Shown in pieces: positions 26,258-34,920 of a stretch of 64,000 nt of DNA. The notes beneath the pieces were generated by a model that did not search any database, was not told the origin of the DNA, and worked only from the letters and a program-made list of their open reading frames with translations. Both the position numbers and the translations under genes were made by a program. The DNA comes from an uncultured Olleya sp. (GTDB lineage Bacteria > Bacteroidota > Bacteroidia > Flavobacteriales > Flavobacteriaceae): the NCBI GenBank assembly GCA_947503885.1, contig CANNFD010000005.1, forward strand, positions 124,001 through 188,000. The letters are read 5' to 3'. The first letter of the stretch is position 1, and each line of letters begins with the position of its first letter.

Positions 26258-27138
26258 ATCTAATTAGTTGGCAGTATTTAGTTAGCAGTATACAGTCTAA
26301 ACACAACGCAAAAAAAATAGTTGCAAAACTTTTTTTTATAGCATTGCTATTCTCTTTTGGTAATGCATTTTCACAATATAAAATACCAGAAGTTCCGGAT
26401 AAAGCTAATGGTGGACAAACTAGTGTTTACGATTATTATAAACTACTAACCCCGACAGAGAAACAAACTTTAGAAAACAAATTAATAAAATATTCTGATA
26501 CCACTTCAACCCAAATAGTTGTTGCAATTATTGCATCTACAGAAGGAGAATACATTAACTACCTTGGAGCACAATGGGGAGAAAAATGGGGAATTGGAGG
26601 TAGTAAAGAAGAAGATAATGGTGTATTAATTTTACTTGCAAGGGACGATAGAAAAATAAATATTAGTACTGGTTACGGGGTAGAACATTTATTAACCGAT
26701 GCTATGTCACGTCGGATTATTGAACGAGAAATAATACCTTATTTTAAACAAAACGATTACTATGGTGGATTAAATCGTGGTGCTGATGCCATTTTTGAAG
26801 TCCTATCTGGAGAATACAAAGGAACTAGACAAAGTAGTGATGCAGGAGATTTTCCTGTAGGTTTCATTTTCTTTTTAATTATAGTCTTTATAATTATACT
26901 TATTTCAATTTCTAAAAACCAAAGAGGCGGTAATGGCACCGATAATTTTGGCGGAGGTAACAATACTACTCGTAACATATTAGAAGCTATAATACTAAGT
27001 AATTCCGGTCGAGGAGGCTACAGAAGTGGTTCTGGTGGCTTTGGTGGCGGATTTGGAGGCTCTTCTGGTGGAGGTGGCTTTGGTGGTGGCTTCGGCGGAG
27101 GTGGTTTTGGAGGCGGTGGTGCTTCTGGCGGATGGTAA
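26254..27138 (+). CDS. TPM-domain membrane protein with glycine-rich tail (YgcG-like)
   Basis: A 294-residue protein: N-terminal hydrophobic signal (about residues 28-46, FFIALLFSFGNAFSQ), an extracytoplasmic TPM domain (about 50-185, with NGVLILLARDDRKINISTGY), one membrane helix (GFIFFLIIVFIIILISI), and a Gly/Ser/Phe-rich tail of about 45 residues. The start ATG at 26254 overlaps the previous stop. The first 20 codons encode MNLISWQYLVSSIQ from DNA (TTAGTTGGCAGTATTTAG...CAGT) that looks like the GTTAG/GCAGT type of intergenic repeat, so the signal peptide is preceded by an unusual extension. Role in envelope maintenance is inferred from context only. Confidence 0.88.
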   Translation: MNLISWQYLVSSIQSKHNAKKIVAKLFFIALLFSFGNAFSQYKIPEVPDKANGGQTSVYDYYKLLTPTEKQTLENKLIKYSDTTSTQIVVAIIASTEGEYINYLGAQWGEKWGIGGSKEEDNGVLILLARDDRKINISTGYGVEHLLTDAMSRRIIEREIIPYFKQNDYYGGLNRGADAIFEVLSGEYKGTRQSSDAGDFPVGFIFFLIIVFIIILISISKNQRGGNGTDNFGGGNNTTRNILEAIILSNSGRGGYRSGSGGFGGGFGGSSGGGGFGGGFGGGGFGGGGASGGW

Positions 27139-27184
27139 ACCTTAAGTTAGTAATACATCTACTGCTCTAAACTATAACAATTTA

Positions 27185-27664
27185 ATGCGTTTACTTTCGT
27201 TTTTAATAATCTTTGTTTCGATAATTTCTTGTAAAGAGAAGATACATAATCATAACATAATAAACCAAGCTGTGGTTCAGGATTACGCAGATTTATTTAC
27301 AAAACCTGAAAAAGACTCTATTTCTAAAATTATTATTAACTACGAAAAAGCAAGTACAAATCAGATTTGTATTTACACTATAAACACAATTCCAACCAAA
27401 GACAATGCTGTAGTTTATGCAACAAAATTGGCCAATCAACTAGGTGTCGGTCAAGCCGAAACACAAAATGGACTACTACTACTTATTGCTAAAAACGATA
27501 GAAAGATAGCTTTTGCTACAGGAATTAGTACCGAAAAAGTCTTAACAGATCTGGTTTGTAATAACTTAATTGAATACACACTTGTGCCTTCATTTAAAAA
27601 GGAACACTATTTTGAAGGTGTTTTACAAGTATTAGACTCGGTTAAATTAAAATGGAGTTATTAG
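27185..27664 (+). CDS. TPM-domain lipoprotein
   Basis: A 159-residue protein with a lipoprotein signal (MRLLSFLIIFVSIISC, lipobox IISC) followed by a TPM domain: VVQDYADLFTKPEKDSISKI, TNQICIYTINTI, NGLLLLIAKNDRKIAFATG. It is the third consecutive TPM gene and probably a divergent duplicate of the 26254 product without the glycine-rich tail. Its 3' end overlaps the convergent outer-membrane receptor gene by four bases. Confidence 0.85.
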   Translation: MRLLSFLIIFVSIISCKEKIHNHNIINQAVVQDYADLFTKPEKDSISKIIINYEKASTNQICIYTINTIPTKDNAVVYATKLANQLGVGQAETQNGLLLLIAKNDRKIAFATGISTEKVLTDLVCNNLIEYTLVPSFKKEHYFEGVLQVLDSVKLKWSY

Positions 27665-30441
27665 TCCATATGATACATCCCACCTGGACTAGCTTCTCCT
27701 TTTGCACCTAAACTATTAAATTTCCAACTAAAGTTAAGCATAAAATACTGACGTAAAACAGTACTTTGGGTATCTTGAATATAGTCTTGTGTTGCTGTAC
27801 GCCTTGCGTTGGTGTTTTGATTAAGCAAGTCATAAACCTTTAAAGTTACCAACCCTTTATCTTTTAAAACTGAATATGCTAAACTAGCGTTCCAAAACCA
27901 TGCGTCTTTTTGAAATCCGTCTGCAATATTAGGATTATAATTATAAGTAATATCATTACGCCATTCTAACCCTTTTGGCAAGAAAAATGCTGTGTTTAAA
28001 TCTAGGTTATGTGACGTAAAGTTTCTATCCTCAAAAGCATCAATATCATACTTGTTATTAGTAAACGAAATACGGTAACGTGGCTTAAACTCGAAAACAG
28101 TATTATACACATAATCTATCCCGAAGTTTGGATTAAACACAAGTACTTTACTAGCGTATTTAACATCGTTATTAAAGTTAATATTTTTAGAAAAATTAGA
28201 CCAATTTCCTATCTTAAGTCTTAATGTTTGTAATGAGTCGATCTTAAATCGCTTACTATAATCAACACCAAAATACCCGCTATGATTTCCGTTAACATTA
28301 TCATAAGTAGTAATACGTTTTAAAGTTTGTGGATCTATAGTCGTTTTGGATACTACAGCGTTTTCATTTTTAGAAACATTGGCATACATATAAAACCCCG
28401 TACGCTCTTGCCAGTTATAAGCATTAAACCCCATGTACAAACTATGCTGGTTTGTAGGCTCTAAATTTGGGTTACCTATTACTGTATTTAATGGATTAGA
28501 CACATCCTCAAAAGCTTGTAATTGTCTTAAAGAAGGTGGTCTGTTTGACAACCTGTAACTAGCATAGATAGAAGCCTTTTTACTAAATCTATAATTAAAA
28601 TTAGAGTTTAACTCCAATGCTTTAAAATCTCTTTCAACATTAAACTGCGCTCTTAAACCGTCTTGATTTTTTAATGTTCTAAGGACATAATCTGCGCCAA
28701 ATCGGGCTGACCATTTTTCTTTTCTAATACTTAAACTTACTCCAGGTGAGTTTTTAACATCTGTATACTCAAAGTCAGTACTCAAGGCTTCATTAAAAGT
28801 AGTATATTGATTAGATGTGGTATTATAATCATAAGTACTTTGCTTGTTTTGGTCTTTATTACGTTGGTATTCATAACTAAAATTAACAAAAACCTCTTTC
28901 TCTTTAATTGGCAATCTGTAACTTATATCTGTTTGCAGATTGTTACTATTGTTATCGCCATCTGTAATTTGATTTCGAATTATAGTTTCTGGAGCATCAC
29001 CAAAAACCTCAGTATTGGAGCTTATAAAGTCTTCACTTTCACTTTTATTAATACTATTATCAATTCCAAATCTTAAAAAAGCTCCTTTTGTTCCAAACTT
29101 TTTGGTTGCACTAATTTCATTAGAAAAACTCTTTGCTGTATTATCCACATAAGAGCTTAAAGAAGACTGGTTAGTTAACGTTAAATCCTGGTCTAAAGTT
29201 TGGTCTTGACTTGTATAATCTGTCGTACTATTTGAAAATGCAAAAGACGGTTTTACATTAATAAAGAACGTCGTATCTATTTTTATTTCAAAATCAGAAT
29301 TAATTGTATGACTTTGTGTGTCATTATTGGAGCGCGAATTTGAATTTGAGAAATATCTAGAATCTGATAATATTGTTTCACGTTGCAAAGCTGATTGGTT
29401 TTCAGAATTACTATTAGAGAAAAAGTAATCTGCAGCTACCTCTGTTTTTTTTCCGATAGCATCAGCATAATTGGCACCAGCTAATTTAGAAGTTGTTATC
29501 CCTTGTCCACCTCCAAATTGTCTACCATTAATACTAAAAGACCCATTGCTATTATAGCTTCTGCTTCCTCCGCTACCAAACATTTTTTCTATTTCACCAA
29601 AACTAAACCCTGGCGAGTTTATATTATTACCACCAACCAAAACACTTATACGTTGGTCATTGTCAAACCTATTAAACATTCCAGCAAATTCATATCGATC
29701 GTCTGTCCCCACTCCTGCTGCTACACGCCCAAAAACACCTTTATTGTTTTCTTCTTTAATGGTTAAGTTTATGGTTTTATTTTCCTTATCTCCTTCCTCG
29801 CCGGTAAAAGCTTCACTTTTAGTTTTAGTATCTACAACTTGGATTTTTTCAATAATCTCTTTAGTTAGGTTTTTAATTGTAATAGACGGATCGTTACCAA
29901 AAAAGGGTTTTCCGTTTACTAATATTTTGTTTACCTCCTTACCATTTACTTTTATTTTACCTTCTTCGTCAATTTCGACTCCTGGTAACTGCTTTAATAA
30001 ATCCTCGACTGTAGCGTCTTTTTTTGATTTAAAGGAACTTACATTAAACTCTAATGTATCTTTTTTAATAGTTACGGGAGCAGAAGATTTAATTAACACC
30101 TCATCTAATGAGTTACTAATTTGAAGGCTTAAGTTTCCTAAATCAATAACCCCAGATTTAATAGCTATTTTTTGTTTGTAAGATTTATAACCAACATAAG
30201 ATACTAATAAGTTTAAACTGTCTAAGGAGGTTTGGTCCTCTAAGTTAAAATTACCGTCTTTTTCTGTAATTGTATAAGTAACTAAACTACTGTCCTTTGC
30301 ACGTTCTAGATACACTGTAGCAGCTTCAAGAGGTGTTTGATCTAAGCTATCAAACACCTTACCTTTTATATTAAATTGTTTAGATTGACTATAAGAAAAG
30401 ACAGTACACAGGAGTGTACAAATAATGATAAGATTACGCAT
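27661..30441 (-). CDS. Outer-membrane beta-barrel protein with carboxypeptidase-regulatory-like domain (TonB-receptor related)
   Basis: A 926-residue protein. The signal peptide (MRNLIIICTLLCTVFSYSQS) is followed by a CarboxypepD_reg-like domain (about 21-105), a plug-like segment with EDLLKQLPGVEIDEEGKIKV and VNKILVNGKPFFGNDPS (about 140-200), then a barrel of about 700 residues ending in an aromatic beta-strand region (YFMLNFSWKFN) before a short tail. This is the Bacteroidota OMP_b-brl_3 type related to TonB-dependent receptors. No SusD-like partner gene adjoins it, so a polysaccharide-uptake pair is not indicated. Substrate unknown. Confidence 0.9.
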   Translation of the reverse strand: MRNLIIICTLLCTVFSYSQSKQFNIKGKVFDSLDQTPLEAATVYLERAKDSSLVTYTITEKDGNFNLEDQTSLDSLNLLVSYVGYKSYKQKIAIKSGVIDLGNLSLQISNSLDEVLIKSSAPVTIKKDTLEFNVSSFKSKKDATVEDLLKQLPGVEIDEEGKIKVNGKEVNKILVNGKPFFGNDPSITIKNLTKEIIEKIQVVDTKTKSEAFTGEEGDKENKTINLTIKEENNKGVFGRVAAGVGTDDRYEFAGMFNRFDNDQRISVLVGGNNINSPGFSFGEIEKMFGSGGSRSYNSNGSFSINGRQFGGGQGITTSKLAGANYADAIGKKTEVAADYFFSNSNSENQSALQRETILSDSRYFSNSNSRSNNDTQSHTINSDFEIKIDTTFFINVKPSFAFSNSTTDYTSQDQTLDQDLTLTNQSSLSSYVDNTAKSFSNEISATKKFGTKGAFLRFGIDNSINKSESEDFISSNTEVFGDAPETIIRNQITDGDNNSNNLQTDISYRLPIKEKEVFVNFSYEYQRNKDQNKQSTYDYNTTSNQYTTFNEALSTDFEYTDVKNSPGVSLSIRKEKWSARFGADYVLRTLKNQDGLRAQFNVERDFKALELNSNFNYRFSKKASIYASYRLSNRPPSLRQLQAFEDVSNPLNTVIGNPNLEPTNQHSLYMGFNAYNWQERTGFYMYANVSKNENAVVSKTTIDPQTLKRITTYDNVNGNHSGYFGVDYSKRFKIDSLQTLRLKIGNWSNFSKNINFNNDVKYASKVLVFNPNFGIDYVYNTVFEFKPRYRISFTNNKYDIDAFEDRNFTSHNLDLNTAFFLPKGLEWRNDITYNYNPNIADGFQKDAWFWNASLAYSVLKDKGLVTLKVYDLLNQNTNARRTATQDYIQDTQSTVLRQYFMLNFSWKFNSLGAKGEASPGGMYHMD

Positions 30442-30555
30442 TGGTTTTTTAGTTGATGTTAGAAAGCTTTTTTAATAGCTTATTACTTTACAAAAACGAA
30501 AATAACCTTGTAATCTTATCTATAGTCTTAAAAGAAACCTAAAATTTACTTAAAA

Positions 30556-31869
30556 TTACTTTTTACGCATGTAAACGCTAATTGGCACGCCTTTAAAGTC
30601 ATACAACTCGCGTAATTTATTTTCTAAATAACGCTTATAACCTTCACGTACATATTGTGGTAAATTACAGAAAAAAGCAAATTGCGGTTGCGGAGTTGGC
30701 AACTGCATTATATATTTAATTTTCACAAACTTACCTTTGTAAGCTGGTGGTGGGTAATTATCTATAATTGGAAGTAAGGTTTCATTTAGCTCGCTAGTTT
30801 TGATACGCTTAGAACGGTTTTTATAAACCTCTACTGCTGTTTCAATAGCTTTAAAAATACGTTGTTTAGTTAATACAGACATAAATATAATTGGCACATC
30901 TGTAAAAGGCTCTAATTGTTTTTTGATATGTTTTTCAAACTCAATTGTCGACTTATGGTCTTTTTCTACTAAATCCCATTTATTTACTAAAACTACAATA
31001 CCTTTTCTGTTACGCTGTGCTAACCAAAAAATGTTTTGTACTTGACCATCAAAACCTCTTGTAGCATCTACAACTAACAAACATACATCAGAATGCTCGA
31101 TAGCACGTACACTTCGCATTACCGAATAAAACTCCAAATCTTCTTTTACTTTAGATTTTTTACGGATACCAGCTGTATCAACTAAGTTAAACTCAAATCC
31201 AAAACGGTTATATTTTGTATCAATCGAGTCTCTAGTTGTACCAGCAATGTCTGTTACTATATATCTATCTTCACCAATTAGTGCATTGATAAAAGATGAT
31301 TTTCCAGCGTTAGGACGACCAACAACTGCAAAACGTGGTATTGCATCTTCTTCCTCTTCTTCAACCTCTTCAACTTCTGGCAAAGCTTCAACTAAAGCAT
31401 CTAATAAATCTCCAGTTCCACTACCATTAATACTTGCAATCGTATGATATTCTCCTAAACCTAAGTTATAAAACTCTACAGCGTCTTCTTCACGCTTACC
31501 GTTATCTACTTTATTGACTACTAAAAATACTGGTTTTGTAACTTTACGAAGTAGTCTAGCAACATCCTCGTCCATTCCTGTAATACCATCTTCTACATTA
31601 ACCATAAAAATAATAGCATCTGCTTCTTCAATAGCTAATACTACTTGTTTATCGATTTCTGCTTCAAAAACATCATCACTACCTTTTACATATCCTCCTG
31701 TATCGATTAACGAAAATTCTTTTCCGTTCCAATCACTTTTACCATAATGTCTATCTCTTGTAACACCACTAACAGCGTCTACAATTGCCTCTCGACGTTG
31801 AATTAAACGATTAAAAAAAGTTGATTTACCTACATTAGGTCTTCCTACAATTGCTACTATATTTCCCAT
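30556..31869 (-). CDS. der: Ribosome biogenesis GTPase Der (EngA)
   Basis: A 437-residue tandem GTPase for late assembly of the 50S subunit. Both G domains are complete: G1 motifs GRPNVGKST (residues 8-16) and GRPNAGKSS (about 182-190), DTGG and DTAG as G3, NKVD and NKWD as G4. The C-terminal KH-like domain begins near residue 355 and ends PISVYMRKK. Between the domains is an acidic linker ([12 protein letters not shown]). Start ATG at 31869; a -7 element on the minus strand at 31910-31917 precedes it. Confidence 0.97.
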   Translation of the reverse strand: MGNIVAIVGRPNVGKSTFFNRLIQRREAIVDAVSGVTRDRHYGKSDWNGKEFSLIDTGGYVKGSDDVFEAEIDKQVVLAIEEADAIIFMVNVEDGITGMDEDVARLLRKVTKPVFLVVNKVDNGKREEDAVEFYNLGLGEYHTIASINGSGTGDLLDALVEALPEVEEVEEEEEDAIPRFAVVGRPNAGKSSFINALIGEDRYIVTDIAGTTRDSIDTKYNRFGFEFNLVDTAGIRKKSKVKEDLEFYSVMRSVRAIEHSDVCLLVVDATRGFDGQVQNIFWLAQRNRKGIVVLVNKWDLVEKDHKSTIEFEKHIKKQLEPFTDVPIIFMSVLTKQRIFKAIETAVEVYKNRSKRIKTSELNETLLPIIDNYPPPAYKGKFVKIKYIMQLPTPQPQFAFFCNLPQYVREGYKRYLENKLRELYDFKGVPISVYMRKK

Positions 31870-31909
31870 ATATTTGTTTTTTATGCATTACATATCCTGT
31901 AAGCGAGTG

Positions 31910-31917
31910 CAAAGGTA
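31910..31917 (-). promoter_or_regulatory. -7 promoter element of der
   Basis: TACCTTTG on the minus strand, an exact TAnnTTTG match, 41 bases upstream of the der ATG in the divergent spacer. Confidence 0.55.
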
Positions 31918-31966
31918 GTGTTTAGTTGGATAAAAAATAGTATTTTACTTTCATTATGAGATAATT

Positions 31967-32464
31967 ATGAACGAAAATTTAAACGAAGTCGTACTGCGTC
32001 CACGATTTAAAATCGAATTAAACAAAAACCACACCTCTGTTTTAGAGGCGTTTGAAGCCAAAAGACACAACCAAAAACAGTTTATTGTCTCTAGAATTGA
32101 TGACCATGTGTTTATTAAATTACCTAAAGCACAGCAACAGTTTTGGTCACCACAACTACATTTAGAGATTAATGATTTAGAAAACAATAAAAGTCAATTG
32201 TATGGGCTTTTTGGTCCAAATCCTACTGTATGGACCTTGTTTATGTTTTTACATTTTATTGTTGCTGCCCTTTTTATTGCATGTTCTATATGGGCTTACT
32301 CAAATTATGCATTAAAAACAGATTATCAATTACAAATTTGGGGTATGATAGGCATGGTTATTATATGGTTTGTTCTTTATTTTTCTGGGCGTTTAAGTAA
32401 AACTTCTAACCAAAAAGAAATGACAGACTTATATACTTTTATGAGTAGTGTTTTAGACGAATAA
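31967..32464 (+). CDS. Hypothetical protein with two C-terminal membrane helices
   Basis: A 165-residue protein with a soluble N-terminal part (about 1-85; VVLRPRFKIELNKNHTSVLE, FIVSRIDDHVFIKL) and two membrane helices (TLFMFLHFIVAALFIACSIW and MIGMVIIWFVLYFSG). The soluble part looks like a compact alpha/beta domain with no motif I can name. It lies between the divergent der and the convergent era genes; this location seems recurrent in flavobacteria from memory, but no function follows. A strong bidirectional terminator follows immediately. Confidence 0.7.
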   Translation: MNENLNEVVLRPRFKIELNKNHTSVLEAFEAKRHNQKQFIVSRIDDHVFIKLPKAQQQFWSPQLHLEINDLENNKSQLYGLFGPNPTVWTLFMFLHFIVAALFIACSIWAYSNYALKTDYQLQIWGMIGMVIIWFVLYFSGRLSKTSNQKEMTDLYTFMSSVLDE

Positions 32465-32500
32465 AAAAAGAGACTTTAGTTAATACTAAAGTCTCTTTTT
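32465..32500. terminator. Bidirectional intrinsic terminator
   Basis: AAAAAGAGACTTTAGT (32465-32480) pairs perfectly with ACTAAAGTCTCTTTTT (32485-32500) around a four-base TAAT loop. It separates the convergent genes ending at 32464 (plus) and 32523 (era, minus). Confidence 0.92.
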
Positions 32501-32522
32501 TTAATAATTTATGTTTTAACAA

Positions 32523-33404
32523 CTATTGATTATAACCAAAACGTTTTAACTGACGTTGGTTGCTTCTCCAGTTTTTATTTACTTTAACGTAAAGCTCCAA
32601 GTGTATTTGCTTACCAAAAAATTTCTCTAAATCTTTTCTAGCCTCAACACCTACTCTTTTTAAGGCGCTTCCTTTGTGCCCTATTATAATTCCTTTTTGT
32701 GTTTCGCGCTCCACCATAATTACAGAACGTACACGGATAATTTCTTCTTCTTCAAAAAACTCTTCGGTATCAATCTCTACTGCATAAGGAATTTCCTTTT
32801 TGTAATGCATTAAGATTTTTTCACGAATAGTTTCGTTTATAAAAAACCGTTCTGGCTTATCTGTTAATTGGTCTTTTGGATAAAAAGCTGGAGATTCTGG
32901 CAATAATTCAATAATTCTATCAAAAACCTCTTTTACATTAAACCCTTCTAAAGCAGAAATTGCAATAATCTCTGCATTTGGAACTTTAGCAGCCCAAGAT
33001 TGCACTTGTTCTTCTAACTGTTCTTGATTGGATTTATCAATTTTATTAAGTAATAATAATACTGGAATTTTAGCATTGGTGATTTTATTAAAAAACGCTT
33101 CGTCTTTTAATTCTCTTTCACCAATCTCTACCATATAAATCAAGATATCCGCATCATCAAAAGCCGACTTTACAAAATCCATCATAGAGGCTTGCAACTC
33201 GTATGCAGGTTTGATAATACCAGGCGTATCACTTAAAATAACCTGAAAATCTTCACCATTTACAATACCTAAAATCCTGTGTCTTGTTGTCTGTGCTTTA
33301 GAGGTAATTATAGACAGTTTTTCGCCTACAAACGCATTCATTAATGTTGATTTTCCAACGTTTGGATTACCAATAATATTTACAAAACCTGCTTTATGTG
33401 CCAT
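32523..33404 (-). CDS. era: GTPase Era
   Basis: A 293-residue GTPase for 16S rRNA 3'-end maturation and 30S assembly. The G domain shows GNPNVGKST (G1, residues 12-20), DTPG (G3) and NKID (G4); the C-terminal KH domain contains GHKGSALKRVGVEARKDLEK, where IIGHKGS is the GXXG-type RNA-binding loop. Length and motifs are normal. Era and Der genes so close together are separated here only by the 31967 gene. A -7 element at 33427-33434 lies 23 bases upstream of the ATG. Confidence 0.97.
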   Translation of the reverse strand: MAHKAGFVNIIGNPNVGKSTLMNAFVGEKLSIITSKAQTTRHRILGIVNGEDFQVILSDTPGIIKPAYELQASMMDFVKSAFDDADILIYMVEIGERELKDEAFFNKITNAKIPVLLLLNKIDKSNQEQLEEQVQSWAAKVPNAEIIAISALEGFNVKEVFDRIIELLPESPAFYPKDQLTDKPERFFINETIREKILMHYKKEIPYAVEIDTEEFFEEEEIIRVRSVIMVERETQKGIIIGHKGSALKRVGVEARKDLEKFFGKQIHLELYVKVNKNWRSNQRQLKRFGYNQ

Positions 33405-33426
33405 TTTAATCTTATTTAATAGACCG

Positions 33427-33434
33427 CAAAGTTA
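33427..33434 (-). promoter_or_regulatory. -7 promoter element of era
   Basis: TAACTTTG on the minus strand matches TAnnTTTG. It overlaps the last three bases of the upstream RNA methyltransferase gene, so era can be transcribed separately. Confidence 0.5.
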
Positions 33435-33890
33435 CGACCTTGGTTTGTTTATTCCTCTATCGTACATCACAATACTTCCAGCAACCGATACATTTAAACT
33501 TAATTCTGACTTAAATTTAACCAAAAAATGGCTTTTCTCTATAGCTTGCTTTGATAATCCATGATCCTCTGCACCTAATAAATAAACGCAACGTCTTGGA
33601 TGATTAAAGGTTTCTAAATCTACTGCACTATCATCTAACTCTACACCAACTAACCTTGCACCTTTTGGAATGTTATTATAAAAATCGTCAAAAGTATTAT
33701 AATGAAAATAGGGCATTGACTTTACAGCATTATGTGTGTCGCAAGCTTGTTTAGCATAGCGATTACCAATAGTAAAAATATAACTAGCCCCTAAATTTTG
33801 TGCTGTTCGCCAAAGCACACCTAAGTTTTCTGGTGTTTTACCGTTTTGAATACCTATACCAAAATATTCGTTTTCAAAATTATCAATCAT
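33432..33890 (-). CDS. SPOUT-family RNA methyltransferase (TrmH type)
   Basis: A 152-residue protein of the SpoU/TrmH family with the deep trefoil knot. Motif 1 is GKTPENLGVLWRTAQNLGAS (Asn and Arg conserved), motif 2 CVYLLGAEDHGLSKQAIE and motif 3 SLNVSVAGSIVMYDR. It lacks the N-terminal RNA-binding domain of larger members, so the target RNA cannot be told; tRNA or rRNA 2'-O-ribose is likely. Located 27 bases upstream of era on the same strand. Confidence 0.9.
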   Translation of the reverse strand: MIDNFENEYFGIGIQNGKTPENLGVLWRTAQNLGASYIFTIGNRYAKQACDTHNAVKSMPYFHYNTFDDFYNNIPKGARLVGVELDDSAVDLETFNHPRRCVYLLGAEDHGLSKQAIEKSHFLVKFKSELSLNVSVAGSIVMYDRGINKPRS

Positions 33891-34039
33891 TTTACAAAAA
33901 TAATTTTTTTAACTAAATTTTAGTTAATTAGTTAATATATGTCTGTAGAAGTTTCCATACCTTATTTGATTCTAATTTAATCAATTTTTAAATTTGAAAA
34001 ACAACAGAATTTATAAATTTTTACATAATTAATTAACTG

Positions 34040-34837
34040 ATGACAACTTTAAAAACCATTGTATTATTCTTATCAATTACTTTGTTTATCTCTTGTAATA
34101 AAAATGATAAAAGTGACACTAAAACTACAATTAATAAAAAAGCAGCTTCAAACTACATAAAGCTTAATAAAGCCGAAGAAATTATTAACCAAACCATTGC
34201 TGAGCATGGTGGTGACTTATATAAAACAGCACATTACGCATTTGTATTTAGAGACAATAAGTATCAGTTTAAAAATGATGGCGCTAATTACAAATACACA
34301 AAAACTACAACAAAGGGTAAAGATACTATTAAGGATATTTTAAAAAACAGCACCTTTTATAGAGTTATAAATGGTAAACCAGTAACATTAACTGAAAAAG
34401 AAATAGCTATTGGGTCAGGTGCCATAAACTCTGTATTTTATTTTGCTATGCTACCACATAAGTTAAATGATGCAGCAGTAAACTCTAAATACATTGAAAG
34501 TACTACAATAAATAATAAAAATTATGATGTTATTGAAATCACTTTTGATGAAGAAGGTGGTGGAGAAGACCATGACGATGTGTTTTACTATTGGATAAAC
34601 AAGGACACTAAAAAAATAGACTATTTAGCTTATAGCTATAAAGTAAATAATGGTGGTGTTAGATTTAGAAGCGCTTATAATACTAGAGTTATTGACGGAA
34701 TAACATTTCAGGATTATATAAATTACAAAGCCGATATTGACACCCCTTTAAAAGACTTGCCTTCACTTTATGAAGCAGGAAAATTAAAAGAACTTTCAAA
34801 GGTTAAAACAGAAAATATTATTAATCTAAATAATTAG
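34040..34837 (+). CDS. DUF6503 family lipoprotein
   Basis: A 265-residue lipoprotein: signal MTTLKTIVLFLSITLFISC with lipobox FISC, then NKNDKSDTKTT. The body carries the DUF6503-type start AEEIINQTIAEHGGDLYKTA and beta-rich stretches with VFYYWINKDTKKIDYLAYSY. A cluster GGGEDHDD (about residues 180-187) is acidic and could bind a metal, though this is not a known family motif. Isolated gene between the RNA methyltransferase and the glutamate-synthase-like gene. A distant relative is encoded at 296. Function unknown. Confidence 0.8.
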   Translation: MTTLKTIVLFLSITLFISCNKNDKSDTKTTINKKAASNYIKLNKAEEIINQTIAEHGGDLYKTAHYAFVFRDNKYQFKNDGANYKYTKTTTKGKDTIKDILKNSTFYRVINGKPVTLTEKEIAIGSGAINSVFYFAMLPHKLNDAAVNSKYIESTTINNKNYDVIEITFDEEGGGEDHDDVFYYWINKDTKKIDYLAYSYKVNNGGVRFRSAYNTRVIDGITFQDYINYKADIDTPLKDLPSLYEAGKLKELSKVKTENIINLNN

Positions 34838-34889
34838 TTAAAAGATAACAAACACTACCTTTTTAATTTATTAATTGAATAGGTAATCT

Positions 34890-34897
34890 TATCTTTG
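34890..34897 (+). promoter_or_regulatory. -7 promoter element of the FMN-binding glutamate synthase-like gene
   Basis: TATCTTTG matches TAnnTTTG exactly and lies 23 bases before the ATG at 34921. Confidence 0.5.
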
Positions 34898-34920
34898 TCG
34901 CTTAATTTAAATATCGCATT

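Noticed and set aside
27010-27135. Tandem DNA repeat
   Set aside because: It is the glycine-rich protein tail of the TPM gene (GGT/GGC codons), not an independent repeat.
29660-30124. Plus-strand 154-residue frame within the outer-membrane protein gene
   Set aside because: Shadow of the minus-strand gene, with no start context and no recognisable domain.
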